Notes under the pieces: model-generated
Told to the model about the DNA's origin: nothing
The model's database searches: none
Seen by the model: only the letters and a program-made list of their open reading frames with translations
Origin: Arthrobacter sp. Leaf69
GTDB taxonomy: Bacteria > Actinomycetota > Actinomycetes > Actinomycetales > Micrococcaceae
Assembly: GCF_001422645.1 (NCBI RefSeq)
Contig: NZ_LMLR01000010.1
Span: 516,237-580,236, forward strand
Direction of reading: 5' to 3'
DNA length: 64,000 nucleotides
Position numbers and translations under genes: made by a program
In this document: positions 20,961 through 29,304 of the stretch, one piece after another
How positions within the stretch are numbered: the first letter of the stretch is position 1
How the letters are laid out: each line of letters starts with the position of its first letter

Positions 20961-21842
20961 CTAGAGCAGCAGGCTGCGCAACACGTGGGCGGCGCCGTCG
21001 TCGAACACGGAGTGGGTGACCTCGTTCGCGGCGGCGATGACTTCCTCGGGCGCCTGGCCCATGGCCACACCGCGGGCTGCCCAGGTGAGCATCTCGATGT
21101 CATTGCGGCCGTCACCGACGGCGACGGTGCGGTGCGCCTCGACCTCCAGCCGGCCACGGAGATGCTCCAGCGCGCTGGCCTTCGTCACGCCTGCGGCGGC
21201 GATGTCCAGCCACGCCGTCCAGCCCACCGAGTACGTCACGCCGGCCAGGCCGATGTGCCGGATGGCCGTGTTGAACTCCTCGGGCGTGTTCTCGGCGCTG
21301 AAGACAACCACGCGGACCGCGGTGGCTTCCAGCATGGTCTGGAAGTCGACGCCGATGGCCTCCACGCCGAAGCTCATGTCCTGGAAGCGCTCGGTGGAGA
21401 GGAACGCGCCGTCCTCGTCCTCGAGGGCGTACTTGGCCGTGGGCAGCCGCTTGCGCAGTGCCCGCAGCACGGGGCCGGGGTCGAAGGTGGCCTTGTGCAC
21501 GACCTCGTACCCGGCAGAAAGGCTGGAATCCAGCCGCAGCGTGACACCGCCGTTGGAGCACACGGCATAGCCGTTTTCGATGCCGATGTGCTCGATGATG
21601 GGCAGCGTCGCGTTGAGTGACCGGCCGGTCGCGATGGTGACGTGGTGGCCTGCGGCCACGACGTCCTGGGCGGCTTCGCGCACGGGCACGGACATGTGGC
21701 CGTCGTGGTCCACGAGGGTGCCGTCGACGTCGAGCGCGACCATCAGCTTGTGGGCTGCTGCGTTGTTGTTGTTCTCGTTGATGCGGTTGTTATTTCGCCG
21801 GTCATCGTTGCCGGCGACTGAGGTTTCAGTCAATGTTGTCAT
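20961..21842 (-). CDS. HAD-superfamily hydrolase, Cof type
   Basis: This is a cytosolic phosphatase of the Cof/IIB HAD subfamily, probably acting on sugar phosphates or nucleotides. The catalytic motif VALDVDGTLVDHDG is near residue 35 and the late motif VGDGRNDIEMLTWA near 250. The ATG at 21842 is followed by an unusual Asn/Arg-rich stretch (NDDRRNNNRINENNNN) before the catalytic domain, a possible low-complexity insertion. A longer open frame to 21890 is less likely. A hairpin at 21930-21957 separates it from serS, which is transcribed in the same direction. Confidence 0.88.
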   Translation of the reverse strand: MTTLTETSVAGNDDRRNNNRINENNNNAAAHKLMVALDVDGTLVDHDGHMSVPVREAAQDVVAAGHHVTIATGRSLNATLPIIEHIGIENGYAVCSNGGVTLRLDSSLSAGYEVVHKATFDPGPVLRALRKRLPTAKYALEDEDGAFLSTERFQDMSFGVEAIGVDFQTMLEATAVRVVVFSAENTPEEFNTAIRHIGLAGVTYSVGWTAWLDIAAAGVTKASALEHLRGRLEVEAHRTVAVGDGRNDIEMLTWAARGVAMGQAPEEVIAAANEVTHSVFDDGAAHVLRSLLL

Positions 21843-21929
21843 CTCACAAGTAGAGCAGACACCCCCGACGGCCGCTAGGACGCGCGCCACAGCGCGCGGT
21901 GAACCCGGGATGAACAGCTGTTGACGCCA

Positions 21930-21957
21930 ATGACCCCGCGGCAGTCCGCCGGGTCAT
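21930..21957. terminator. Hairpin downstream of serS
   Basis: ATGACCC (21930-21936) and GGGTCAT (21951-21957) are perfect inverted complements, with an inner CGG / CCG pair. It begins 18 bases past the serS stop on the minus strand, in a position suitable for termination. It lacks a T run. Confidence 0.5.
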
Positions 21958-21974
21958 GGGCCGGAAACGGCGGC

Positions 21975-23255
21975 TCAGATGACGGGGAAGACCGTCATGC
22001 CGCCGAGGTACTTCTGCAGGGCCTGCGGGATGTTGACGGAACCGTCCGGGTTCTGGTGGTGCTCCAGGATGGCGACGATCCAGCGCGTGGTGGCCAGGGT
22101 GCCGTTCAGCGTGGCGACGGCCCGGGTGCCCTTGGGCGCCCCGTCCTCGGTCAGCACGCGTTCGCGGATGTTGAGCCGGCGGGCCTGGAAGGTGGTGCAG
22201 TTCGAGGTGGAGGTCAGCTCGCGGTAGGCGCCCTGCGTCGGAACCCAGGCCTCGCAGTCGAACTTGCGGGCGGCGGAGTTGCCGAGGTCCCCGGCCGCGG
22301 TGTCAATGACCCGGTACGGCAGTTCGCACTTGGCCAGCATCTCCTCTTCCCAGGCCAGCAGCCGGGCGTGCTCGGCCGCGGCCTCCTCGACCGTGGTGTA
22401 GATGAACATCTCCACCTTGTTGAACTGGTGGACCCGGATGATGCCGCGGGTGTCCTTGCCGTGCGACCCGGCCTCGCGGCGGTAGCACGAGCTCTGCCCG
22501 GCGTAGCGGACCGGGCCGGCGGAGAGGTCCAGGATCTCGTCCGCGTGGTAGCCGGCGAGTGCCACTTCGGAGGTGCCCACGAGGTAGAGGTCGTCTTCGG
22601 CGAGGCGGTAGATCTCGGCGTCGTGCTTGACGTCGAAGCCGGTGCCCTGCATGGTCTCCGGGCGCACCAGGGTGGGGGTGATCATCGGAACGAAACCGGC
22701 GTCGATCGCCTGCTCCATTGCCATCTGGAGCAGCGCCATTTCCAGCCGGGCTCCCGCACCGCGCAGGAAGTAGAACCGCGAACCGGACACCTTGGCGCCG
22801 CGCTCCATGTCGATGGCGCCGATCAGCTCACCGATCTCCAGGTGGTCCTTGGGCTTGAAGTCGGTGAACTCGCGGGGCGTGCCGACGGTCTTGACCACGA
22901 TGTAGTCGTCCTCGCCGCCTGCGGGGACGCCGTCCTCGATGAGGTTGGGGATGGCGCGCAGCAGTTCGTCGTGGTCGGCCTGGGCGGCGTCGGCCTCGGC
23001 GGACGCGGCCTTGACCTGGCCGGCGAGGACCTTGACCTCCGCCAGCAGGGCCTGCTTCTCCTCGCCCTTGGCCTGCGCCACCTTCTTGCCGAAGGCATTC
23101 TGCTCGGCCCTGAGGTTTTCAAAGCGGATCAGGGCGGCGCGCCGGGCCGAGTCCGCGGCGATGATCGCGTCCACCACGGATTCGTCGGCGCCGCGGGCGC
23201 GCTGGCTGGCCCGGAACTTGTCCGGATTGTCGCTGAGGTCTTTTACGTCGATCAC
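21975..23255 (-). CDS. serS: Seryl-tRNA synthetase
   Basis: It charges tRNA(Ser) with serine. The N-terminal coiled-coil tRNA-binding arm spans about residues 30-105 (rich in Glu, Lys and Ala), followed by the class II catalytic domain with motif 2 in [16 protein letters not shown] and motif 3 in [20 protein letters not shown]. The [10 protein letters not shown] block is the serine-specific signature. The length of 426 residues is normal. No T-box leader is visible upstream. Confidence 0.96.
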   Translation of the reverse strand: MIDVKDLSDNPDKFRASQRARGADESVVDAIIAADSARRAALIRFENLRAEQNAFGKKVAQAKGEEKQALLAEVKVLAGQVKAASAEADAAQADHDELLRAIPNLIEDGVPAGGEDDYIVVKTVGTPREFTDFKPKDHLEIGELIGAIDMERGAKVSGSRFYFLRGAGARLEMALLQMAMEQAIDAGFVPMITPTLVRPETMQGTGFDVKHDAEIYRLAEDDLYLVGTSEVALAGYHADEILDLSAGPVRYAGQSSCYRREAGSHGKDTRGIIRVHQFNKVEMFIYTTVEEAAAEHARLLAWEEEMLAKCELPYRVIDTAAGDLGNSAARKFDCEAWVPTQGAYRELTSTSNCTTFQARRLNIRERVLTEDGAPKGTRAVATLNGTLATTRWIVAILEHHQNPDGSVNIPQALQKYLGGMTVFPVI

Positions 23256-23344
23256 GTGACAAGACTATCCAATCCGGGCACCATTACCGGGCAATCGCCG
23301 GGCAATCAGGCCACCGGCCACGGGCGGGATAGTGTTGGAGCACA

Positions 23345-24409
23345 ATGCGCGACTGGCTGCTGTACCTCATCATCGCTGGAGTCCTGGTGTTCGCCGTCTC
23401 CAGCTGGTGGGGGGTGCGCAGGCTCAAAGCCAGGCACGCGCGCAGCGCCGTGTGGGAGGAAACGCACAGTCCGGGGCTGGGCCAGCAAAAGGTGGCCGTG
23501 GTGATGAACCCGATCAAGTCCCGGTCCGATGAGGCCCGCACCCTGATTGAAACTGCGTGCGCCACCGCCGGCTGGGTGCCGCCGCGGTTCTTCGACACCA
23601 CAGCCGAGGACCCCGGGGCCTCGCAGGCGCGCGCCGCGCTGGACTACGGCGCCGATGTCATTCTCGTGGGCGGCGGCGACGGCACTGTCCGGGTGGTGGC
23701 GGACGTCCTCGCCGGCACGGACACCGCCATGGCCCTGATCCCCCTCGGCACCGGCAACCTGTTGGCCCGCAATATCCACCTCGACCTAGGCGACCTGCAA
23801 GGCAGTGTCCAGACCGCCCTGTTCGGGCACCAGCGCTTCATCGATACGGCGCGGATGAAGGTTGAGAACTCCCGCACCGGCGAGGCCGCGGAACACACGT
23901 TCCTAGTCATCGCCGGCATTGGCATGGACGCCGAGGTGGTGGGAGACACCAACGACGGGCTGAAGAAGGCCGTGGGCTGGCTGGCCTACACCGAGGCGGG
24001 CGTACGGCACCTCCCCGGCCGCCGCAAGAAGGTGTCCATCTCGCTGGACGACCAGCCGGAACAGAGCCGGAAGATCCGCAGCGTGCTGTTCGCCAACTGC
24101 GGCCTGATCCCCGGCGGCATCGACTTCATCCCCCAGGCCATGATCGACGACGGAATGCTCGACGTCGTGGTGATGAGCCCGCGCAGCGCCATCGGCTGGC
24201 TGGCGATGTACTGGAAGATCGTGCTGAAGCACAAAAGAAACCTGCCGGTGATGACGTATTACCGCTCCGGCAAGATCACCATCCGCTGCGCGGAGCCGAT
24301 GCCCACACAGGTTGACGGTGATCCGTCCGGTGAGGCCACGAAGGTCACCGTGCAGGTTGCCCCCGGCTCGCTGCTCGTCCGGGTCAAGGACGGCACCGAG
24401 GGAGATTAG
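23345..24409 (+). CDS. Diacylglycerol kinase-family lipid kinase
   Basis: The 354-residue protein starts with one membrane helix (residues about 4-22) and then has the DAGK catalytic domain: MNPIKSRSDEAR, the glycine-rich VGGGDGTVRVVADVL and PLGTGNLLARN. Family members phosphorylate diacylglycerol or related lipids, or act in mannoside/phospholipid synthesis; the exact lipid is unknown. GGAG stands 4 bases before the ATG, and TAGTGT lies 9 bases upstream of the start. The stop overlaps the convergent small gene by 4 bases. Confidence 0.88.
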   Translation: MRDWLLYLIIAGVLVFAVSSWWGVRRLKARHARSAVWEETHSPGLGQQKVAVVMNPIKSRSDEARTLIETACATAGWVPPRFFDTTAEDPGASQARAALDYGADVILVGGGDGTVRVVADVLAGTDTAMALIPLGTGNLLARNIHLDLGDLQGSVQTALFGHQRFIDTARMKVENSRTGEAAEHTFLVIAGIGMDAEVVGDTNDGLKKAVGWLAYTEAGVRHLPGRRKKVSISLDDQPEQSRKIRSVLFANCGLIPGGIDFIPQAMIDDGMLDVVVMSPRSAIGWLAMYWKIVLKHKRNLPVMTYYRSGKITIRCAEPMPTQVDGDPSGEATKVTVQVAPGSLLVRVKDGTEGD

Positions 24410-24651
24410 GCGCCGGCGTCCTTCGCGGCGGCGTCCGCGTCGCCCGCGTCCGCGGCTGCGGTCTTCTTCGCTTCCGCGGCCGCCTTCGCGGCGCGCGCCT
24501 CGGACTGTTCGCGGATCATGGCCTGCTCCTCCTCGAAGCGCAGCCGGTCTGCACGGTCGGCGTCGTCGCCGTCCCAGTCCTGGTTGTCAGCGGTCGGCTT
24601 GGGATTCACGATCATTCCCTGGCCGTCATTTTCAAGGCTGGTTCCTGCCAT
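24406..24651 (-). CDS. Small Ala/Asp/Lys-rich hypothetical protein
   Basis: An 81-residue, highly charged product with a helix-forming middle (RLRFEEEQAMIREQSEARA) and an Ala/Asp/Lys low-complexity C-terminus. I do not recognise a family. A good ribosome site (GGGAG, 6 bases before the ATG at 24651) supports it as a real gene. The open frame continues to 24714 without a better start. Its stop overlaps the convergent kinase gene stop by 4 bases. Confidence 0.6.
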   Translation of the reverse strand: MAGTSLENDGQGMIVNPKPTADNQDWDGDDADRADRLRFEEEQAMIREQSEARAAKAAAEAKKTAAADAGDADAAAKDAGA

Positions 24652-24744
24652 GACCTGCTCCCTCGGTAGAGGACTTCCCCAATATGGATCAGGCAAGCAT
24701 ACGCACAGTTTCATAGGGGCGGAAGTGCCTGATGTGGCATTTGT

Positions 24745-25725
24745 CTACGCTGTGGGCGAAGCCCCGGACGTATATTCCGGCACCACGGATGCACCGGACA
24801 GTATGTCTTTCACCCAGGCATGCGCGGCCCGGAACGCCTGGTCCGAAGTGTGCGGCTCCACGACCGTCCGGTGCCCGTCGGCGCGGCCGTACGAACCCAG
24901 GAAACGGGTGGCGGGGCTGATCCGGTGCAGTCCGGCCAGGGCGTCCGCCACGCGGGCGTCGGCCACGTGGCCGTCGGCGTCGATGCTGAAGAAGTAGTGG
25001 CCCAGATACTGGCCGGTGGGGCGCGACTCGATCCGGCTGAGGTTCACGCCGCGGGTGGCGAACTGGTCAAGGATTTCCATGAGGGCCCCGGGACGGTCTT
25101 CCGGCAGGGGCACCACCACGGTTGTCTTGTCCGCACCGGTGGGCTCCGGCAGCTCGCCGGGCCGTCCGACCAGCACAAAACGCGTGACAGCTCCGGGGTT
25201 GTCGCCGATGTTCTCCGCAAGCACGGTGAGGCCCGGCTGCTCGGTCGCCACAATCGGGGCGCAGATGGCAGCGTCGTAGTGAATATCGCCCTCTAGGAGC
25301 CCGATCGCCGCCGCGGCCGTGGAGGATCCCGGAATGTATTCCGCGTCCGGAATGTTTTTCTCAGCCCAGAGCCGGCACTGTGCCCAGGCGTGGCCATGGG
25401 TGGAGATCCGGCGGATGTCTTCGATCCGTGTCCCGGGCCGTGCCACCAGCACGAAGCTGATCGGGACGAGGGCTTCGCGGAGGATCCGCAGTTCCTGACC
25501 GGTGGCGATGGCATCCAGGGTGGCGGTGACGCCGCCCTCCACGGAGTTCTCGATCGGCACCATCGCCGCGTCCGCCGAGCCGTCGCGGACCTTGTCCAGC
25601 GCCGTGTTGACGTTCGACGACGGTACGCGGACCGCGTCCGCCGCACCGGGAACCTGCATCAGGGCAGCCTCGGTGAAGGTGCCCGCGGGTCCGAGAAAGG
25701 TGTACGTGACGGGTGAGGCGGGCAT
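24745..25725 (-). CDS. pheA: Prephenate dehydratase
   Basis: It makes phenylpyruvate from prephenate, the committed step to phenylalanine. The catalytic PDT domain starts with FLGPAGTFTEAAL and contains ENSVEGGVTATLDAI; an ACT domain with the ESRPTG motif follows (about residues 200-275) and should mediate feedback by phenylalanine. No chorismate mutase domain is present, as usual in actinobacteria. The start could be the ATG at 25725 or a GTG at 25743 that directly abuts the rhodanese stop; the ATG gives the family N-terminus. Confidence 0.93.
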   Translation of the reverse strand: MPASPVTYTFLGPAGTFTEAALMQVPGAADAVRVPSSNVNTALDKVRDGSADAAMVPIENSVEGGVTATLDAIATGQELRILREALVPISFVLVARPGTRIEDIRRISTHGHAWAQCRLWAEKNIPDAEYIPGSSTAAAAIGLLEGDIHYDAAICAPIVATEQPGLTVLAENIGDNPGAVTRFVLVGRPGELPEPTGADKTTVVVPLPEDRPGALMEILDQFATRGVNLSRIESRPTGQYLGHYFFSIDADGHVADARVADALAGLHRISPATRFLGSYGRADGHRTVVEPHTSDQAFRAAHAWVKDILSGASVVPEYTSGASPTA

Positions 25726-25743
25726 CGGCGCTTCTTTCTTCAC

Positions 25744-26070
25744 TTACAGGATGACGGGCTTGAGTCCGTTGTCGGACACCAGCGGCATTCCGGCTTCCAA
25801 CCACTGGTCCATGCCGCCGGCCACGTTCAGCGCGGAGTACCCCTGGCCGGAAAGCCACTGGGCGGCACGGAAGGAACGGCCTCCGGTGCGGCAGATGACA
25901 TAGAGGTCCTCGTCGGGATCCAGATCGTCAAGCCGGGCCGGGAGCTGGTCGAGGGGGATGTGCAGTGCGCCGGCGGCGTGGCCCGCCACCCATTCGTAGT
26001 CTTCGCGGACGTCGAGAATCCTGGCCCCGTCGGGGATATCGGACACGGTCACAGTGTCAAAGTCGCTCAT
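25744..26070 (-). CDS. Single-domain rhodanese-like protein
   Basis: This 108-residue protein is one rhodanese domain with LDVREDYEWVAGH near the N-terminus and the active-site loop CRTGGRSFRA, whose cysteine can carry a persulfide. It probably acts as a sulfurtransferase or sulfur carrier; the partner is unknown. The start ATG at 26070 has a very good site (GGAGGGA, 5 bases upstream). It sits directly upstream of pheA on the same strand, with no gap, so they are likely co-transcribed. Confidence 0.88.
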   Translation of the reverse strand: MSDFDTVTVSDIPDGARILDVREDYEWVAGHAAGALHIPLDQLPARLDDLDPDEDLYVICRTGGRSFRAAQWLSGQGYSALNVAGGMDQWLEAGMPLVSDNGLKPVIL

Positions 26071-26220
26071 GGTCGTCCCTCCGCAGAATGCATGGTCTTC
26101 CCCCCAGCGTATCGCCAGCCACCCGTTCCGCGGCGTCACCCGGCTGCAGGTTACGCTTCTTGGATGGCGCAAAGGAGACCCGCAGCAACGGACCGGCCCT
26201 CAACTCCCCGCACCTCCTCC

Positions 26221-26306
26221 CGCGGGACATGCCCTCCCCCGGCCGCGACGACCGGGCACAATGCCACCATGCCCACCCGCTCGCACCAACACTGGACATG
26301 TCCCAC
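26221..26306. repeat. 86-bp direct repeat, copy 1 (GGACATGTCC type)
   Basis: This copy differs from the one at 26326-26411 at only three positions. Each unit begins with GGGACATGCCC and ends in GGACATGTCCC or GGATATGTCCC, so its ends are inverted (GGGACAT / ATGTCCC), and it holds an internal GGGCA / TGCCC pair. The structure suggests a small mobile or REP-like element, or a duplicated regulatory site upstream of the amidase. Confidence 0.8.
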
Positions 26307-26325
26307 GAAGCGCCGCGCTATCGCC

Positions 26326-26411
26326 CGCGGGACATGCCCTCCCCCCGCCGCGACGACCGGGCACAATGCCACCATGCCCACCCGCTCGCACCAAGACTGG
26401 ATATGTCCCAC
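26326..26411. repeat. 86-bp direct repeat, copy 2 (GGACATGTCC type)
   Basis: Second copy, offset by 105 bases from the first and separated from it by 19 unrelated bases. It ends 38 bases before the amidase start. The three differences from copy 1 are a G-to-C change in the C-rich run, C-to-G after the CACCAA segment, and a C-to-T that breaks the perfect GGACATGTCC palindrome. Confidence 0.8.
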
Positions 26412-26449
26412 GGCGGGCCGCGCCAGGAACCCGTCGGAGCCGCGTTTCC

Positions 26450-27892
26450 GTGGCTGAAATCCATGAGCTCTCCGCCGTCGAGCTGCGCGACGCCCTGCGC
26501 TCCGGCGAGTTGTCCTCGCGGCAGTCCACAGGGCATTTCCTGGAACGGATCGCCGCCGAAAACAAGCACCTTGGCGCCTTCATCACCGTCACCGCGGAGC
26601 AGGCCCTGCTGGACGCGGCCGCAGCGGACGAATCCCACGCCCGGGCCGCGCGGGACGGAACCGGGCTGGCACTCCTGCACGGGATGCCGGTGGCGTTCAA
26701 GGACCTGACGGACGTTGCAGGCGTCGTGACCACCCACGGCAGCGCCGCACTGGACTACAAACCCGCCCTGGCCGACGGCGCCCTTGTCGCCGCACTCAAA
26801 GGTGCGGGGGTGGTCTCGCTGGGCAAGACCCAGGTGCCGGAATTCGGGCTGACGGCGTATAGCGAGAACCTGATCGCGCCGCCGTCGCGGAATCCGTTCG
26901 CCCTCAGCCGCAGCTCGGGAGGGTCCTCCGGCGGCAGCGCCGCGGCGGTCGCTGCCGGGCTGGTTCCCTTCGCCCCCGGGTCCGACGGCGGCGGTTCTGT
27001 CCGCATCCCGGCCGCCGCGTGCGGGCTGGTGGGCCTGAAACCCGGCCGCGGCCTGGTGCCGGCGGGGGAAAGCTCCGGGGACCCCGCCGGACTGGTGGCG
27101 TCCGGGCCGCTGGCCCGCTCCGCGGCGGACGCCGCACTGTTGCTCGATGCCCTGGTGCCCGGCGCCGGAACCGGCGAGTCCGCGGCACCCGCACCCGGCT
27201 ACCATGAACTCGCCGCCCAGGACCCGCCCGGCGTCCGGATCGGAGTGAGCCTGGAGAGCCCGTGGCAGACGGTTTTCCCGTTCACGCCGGACGCCGAGGC
27301 GCTCCACGCCCTCGCCGAAGGCATCCGGCGGCTTGAAGCGGCCGGGCACGAAACCGCGGAAGCCTCCATCCGCTACGACAACCGTTACCCGGCCGCGTTC
27401 ACCACTGCCTGGACCGCCGGCGTGGGGGGCGCCCGGATCGCCCCCCAGCGCGAGGCGCTCCTGACCCCGCTGACCCGGACGTTCCGGCGCCGCGCGCAGC
27501 AGCGCGGGCCGGCGAAGCTCGCCGAATCCCTCGCTTTCCTGCGCCAGTTCCAGCGGGACACCATCGCCCAGTACGCTGCCTGGGACCTGATGCTGATGCC
27601 GTCTCTGGCCCAGACCCCGCGCCCGGTCGGCTGGTTCACCGGGGCGGCCCACGGCGACGGCTACTGGCCGGCGTCCGAATGGGCAGGGGACGCCGACGGC
27701 GACTACCGCAAGCAGTGCGAGTACGCGCCCTGGTCATCCATGGTGAACGTGTGCGGGCTGCCAGCGATCAGCATTCCGGTGCACTGGACCGGCGGGGCGA
27801 CGGGTGCCGGACTGCCGATGGGCGTCCAGCTGGTCGGGCCAATGGGTTCCGAGGCGCTGCTGCTGCAGGTGGCCGCGCAGCTGGGGTTCTAG
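26450..27892 (+). CDS. Amidase signature-family protein
   Basis: An amidohydrolase of the amidase signature family with a Ser-cisSer-Lys triad. The catalytic lysine is in AFKDLTDVAG (about residue 84), and the Gly/Ser-rich signature SSGGSSGGSAAAVAAG with the following GSDGGGSVRIPAA block contains the serines. The length of 480 residues is normal. The GTG at 26450 is chosen because GGAG stands 10 bases upstream and the conserved N-terminus starts here; the frame is open to 26054 through the repeat region, which is rejected. The absence of gatB/gatC nearby and the divergent C-terminal half argue against GatA. Substrate unknown. Confidence 0.85.
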   Translation: MAEIHELSAVELRDALRSGELSSRQSTGHFLERIAAENKHLGAFITVTAEQALLDAAAADESHARAARDGTGLALLHGMPVAFKDLTDVAGVVTTHGSAALDYKPALADGALVAALKGAGVVSLGKTQVPEFGLTAYSENLIAPPSRNPFALSRSSGGSSGGSAAAVAAGLVPFAPGSDGGGSVRIPAAACGLVGLKPGRGLVPAGESSGDPAGLVASGPLARSAADAALLLDALVPGAGTGESAAPAPGYHELAAQDPPGVRIGVSLESPWQTVFPFTPDAEALHALAEGIRRLEAAGHETAEASIRYDNRYPAAFTTAWTAGVGGARIAPQREALLTPLTRTFRRRAQQRGPAKLAESLAFLRQFQRDTIAQYAAWDLMLMPSLAQTPRPVGWFTGAAHGDGYWPASEWAGDADGDYRKQCEYAPWSSMVNVCGLPAISIPVHWTGGATGAGLPMGVQLVGPMGSEALLLQVAAQLGF

Positions 27893-27996
27893 CCTCGCGA
27901 CCCGCCGGGGTGGGTGATTTCACGGGCGGGCGACGATACGGTTTAGCTGGGCAGCGCCACAACACGCCCCGCCTGGAAACCACATGAGAGGGATCG

Positions 27997-29109
27997 ATGA
28001 AGATCACCGGTGCAGTACTTGAGGAAATCGGCCGTCCCCGCCCGTTCGCAGATTCCCGGCCTATCACCGTCTCCGAGCTGGACCTGGAGGGCCCCGGACC
28101 CACCGAAATCCTGGTCAGGATCGAGGCCGCAGGCATCTGCCATTCGGACCTGAGCGTTGTGGACGGCAACCGCGTGCGGCCGGTGCCGATGCTGCTGGGG
28201 CACGAGGCTGCGGGGCGCGTCGTCGAGGTCGGCGCGGACGTGACGGACCTCGCGCCGGGCCAGCGCGTGGTGATGTCCTTCCTCCCCCGCTGCGAACAGT
28301 GCGAGAACTGCGCCGAAGACGGCCGCCTGCCCTGCACCACGGGGTCGAAGAGCAACGGCGACGGAACCCTCCTGCACGGATCGATGCACCTGGACCGCGG
28401 CGGCGAGAAGGTCTTCCACCACCTGGGCGTCTCCGGCTTCGCCACCCACGCCGTGGTGGACCGCGCCTCGGCCGTGCGGGTGGACGACGACATCCCGGCG
28501 GACGTCGCCGCCGTCCTGGGCTGCGCCGTGCTGACCGGCGGCGGTGCCGTGCTGAACGCGGCCCGGCCCCGGCCGCAGGACAGCATCATGATCGTGGGAC
28601 TGGGCGGCGTTGGCATGGCCGCGCTGATCACGGCAATCTCCCAGGGTGTTTCACGCATCGTCGCCGTGGACACCCTGGAGGAAAAACTCGAACACGCCCG
28701 CCGCCTGGGCGCCCACGAGACCTACACCCCGCAGCAGGTCCTGGCGGAGGGCGTCAAGGCGAAGTACGTGATCGAATGCGCCGGGAACCCGCGGGCCTTC
28801 GAAACTGCCTTCGCCGCGACCGCGGTGGGCGGGACCACGATCACCGCAGGCCTGCCGCACCCGGACGCCCGCGCCCAGATCTCGCCGCTGACCGTCACGG
28901 CCGAGGCCCGGACAATAATCGGCAGCTACCTCGGCTCCGCCGTTCCCGCTCGGGACATTCCCAAATACGCCCAGCTCTGGCGGGAAGGGAAGCTGCCGGT
29001 CGAAGAGCTCATCTCGGCGCGCATCGCCCTGGCGGACATCAACCAGGCGATGGACCAGCTGGCCGACGGGAAAGCGGTCCGCCAGGTCATCATGTTCGAC
29101 GCCGAGTAG
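27997..29109 (+). CDS. Zinc-dependent alcohol dehydrogenase (class III type)
   Basis: A medium-chain dehydrogenase of 370 residues. The catalytic zinc region GICHSDLSVVDG and the structural zinc site C-x2-C-x2-C-x7-C in RCEQCENCAEDGRLPC are complete, and the NAD loop GLGGVGMAALI is intact. The sequence type resembles class III/mycothiol- or formaldehyde-linked enzymes, but the substrate is uncertain. A clear AGAGGGA site precedes the ATG. It stands alone between the amidase and the POT transporter gene, with a palindrome at its 3' side. Confidence 0.88.
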   Translation: MKITGAVLEEIGRPRPFADSRPITVSELDLEGPGPTEILVRIEAAGICHSDLSVVDGNRVRPVPMLLGHEAAGRVVEVGADVTDLAPGQRVVMSFLPRCEQCENCAEDGRLPCTTGSKSNGDGTLLHGSMHLDRGGEKVFHHLGVSGFATHAVVDRASAVRVDDDIPADVAAVLGCAVLTGGGAVLNAARPRPQDSIMIVGLGGVGMAALITAISQGVSRIVAVDTLEEKLEHARRLGAHETYTPQQVLAEGVKAKYVIECAGNPRAFETAFAATAVGGTTITAGLPHPDARAQISPLTVTAEARTIIGSYLGSAVPARDIPKYAQLWREGKLPVEELISARIALADINQAMDQLADGKAVRQVIMFDAE

Positions 29110-29160
29110 CCCCCGCCGGCCCGCGCCACACATCCCCGCCACACACCCCCGCGCCGCCCG

Positions 29161-29227
29161 CCCGTTGCGCTGTCACTCCTTGTTGTTATTCCGGGGGCAA
29201 AGCAACATCCAGTGATAGCGCAACGGG
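29161..29227. repeat. 67-bp intergenic palindrome with 17-bp arms
   Basis: CCCGTTGCGCTGTCACT (29161-29177) and AGTGATAGCGCAACGGG (29211-29227) pair over 17 bases with one mismatch; the 33-base centre contains a further TGTTG / CAACA stem. Architecture and size resemble the two 63-bp elements, but the arm sequence differs. It may terminate the alcohol dehydrogenase message or be a related REP-like repeat. Confidence 0.75.
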
Positions 29228-29304
29228 AGAAACACCGGGCGAATGACTTGCCCCGGGGCGCCGCGAATGTGACAATCCCGCGTCACACTGTCAGCATTAA
29301 GTAA

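Larger units (their letters stand above)
26071..26449. other. Gene-free gap carrying an 86-bp direct repeat
   Basis: The 379 bases between the divergent rhodanese and amidase genes hold no recognisable protein family. Frames are open on both strands, in part because the repeat period (105) is a multiple of three. The main content is the duplicated element described in the next entries. Confidence 0.6.

Noticed and set aside
23256..23344. T-box or other leader RNA upstream of serS
   Set aside because: The gap is under 90 bases and shows neither T-box sequence nor a plausible antiterminator.
26221..26411. Direct repeats as a CRISPR array
   Set aside because: There are only two copies of 86 bp with a 19-base interval, and no cas genes are present.
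26054..26449. Long N-terminal extension of the amidase
   Set aside because: The extension reads the repeat region, is Pro/Arg/His-rich and not family-like; the GTG at 26450 with GGAG upstream fits the family N-terminus.
26450..27892. Amidase as GatA of the tRNA amidotransferase
   Set aside because: No gatB or gatC is adjacent and the C-terminal half does not look like GatA; a general amidase is safer.
29268..29287. TGTGAC-N8-GTCACA as a CRP/GlxR site
   Set aside because: The half-sites TGTGA and TCACA are 10 bases apart, but CRP/GlxR sites need 6. It may still be another operator.
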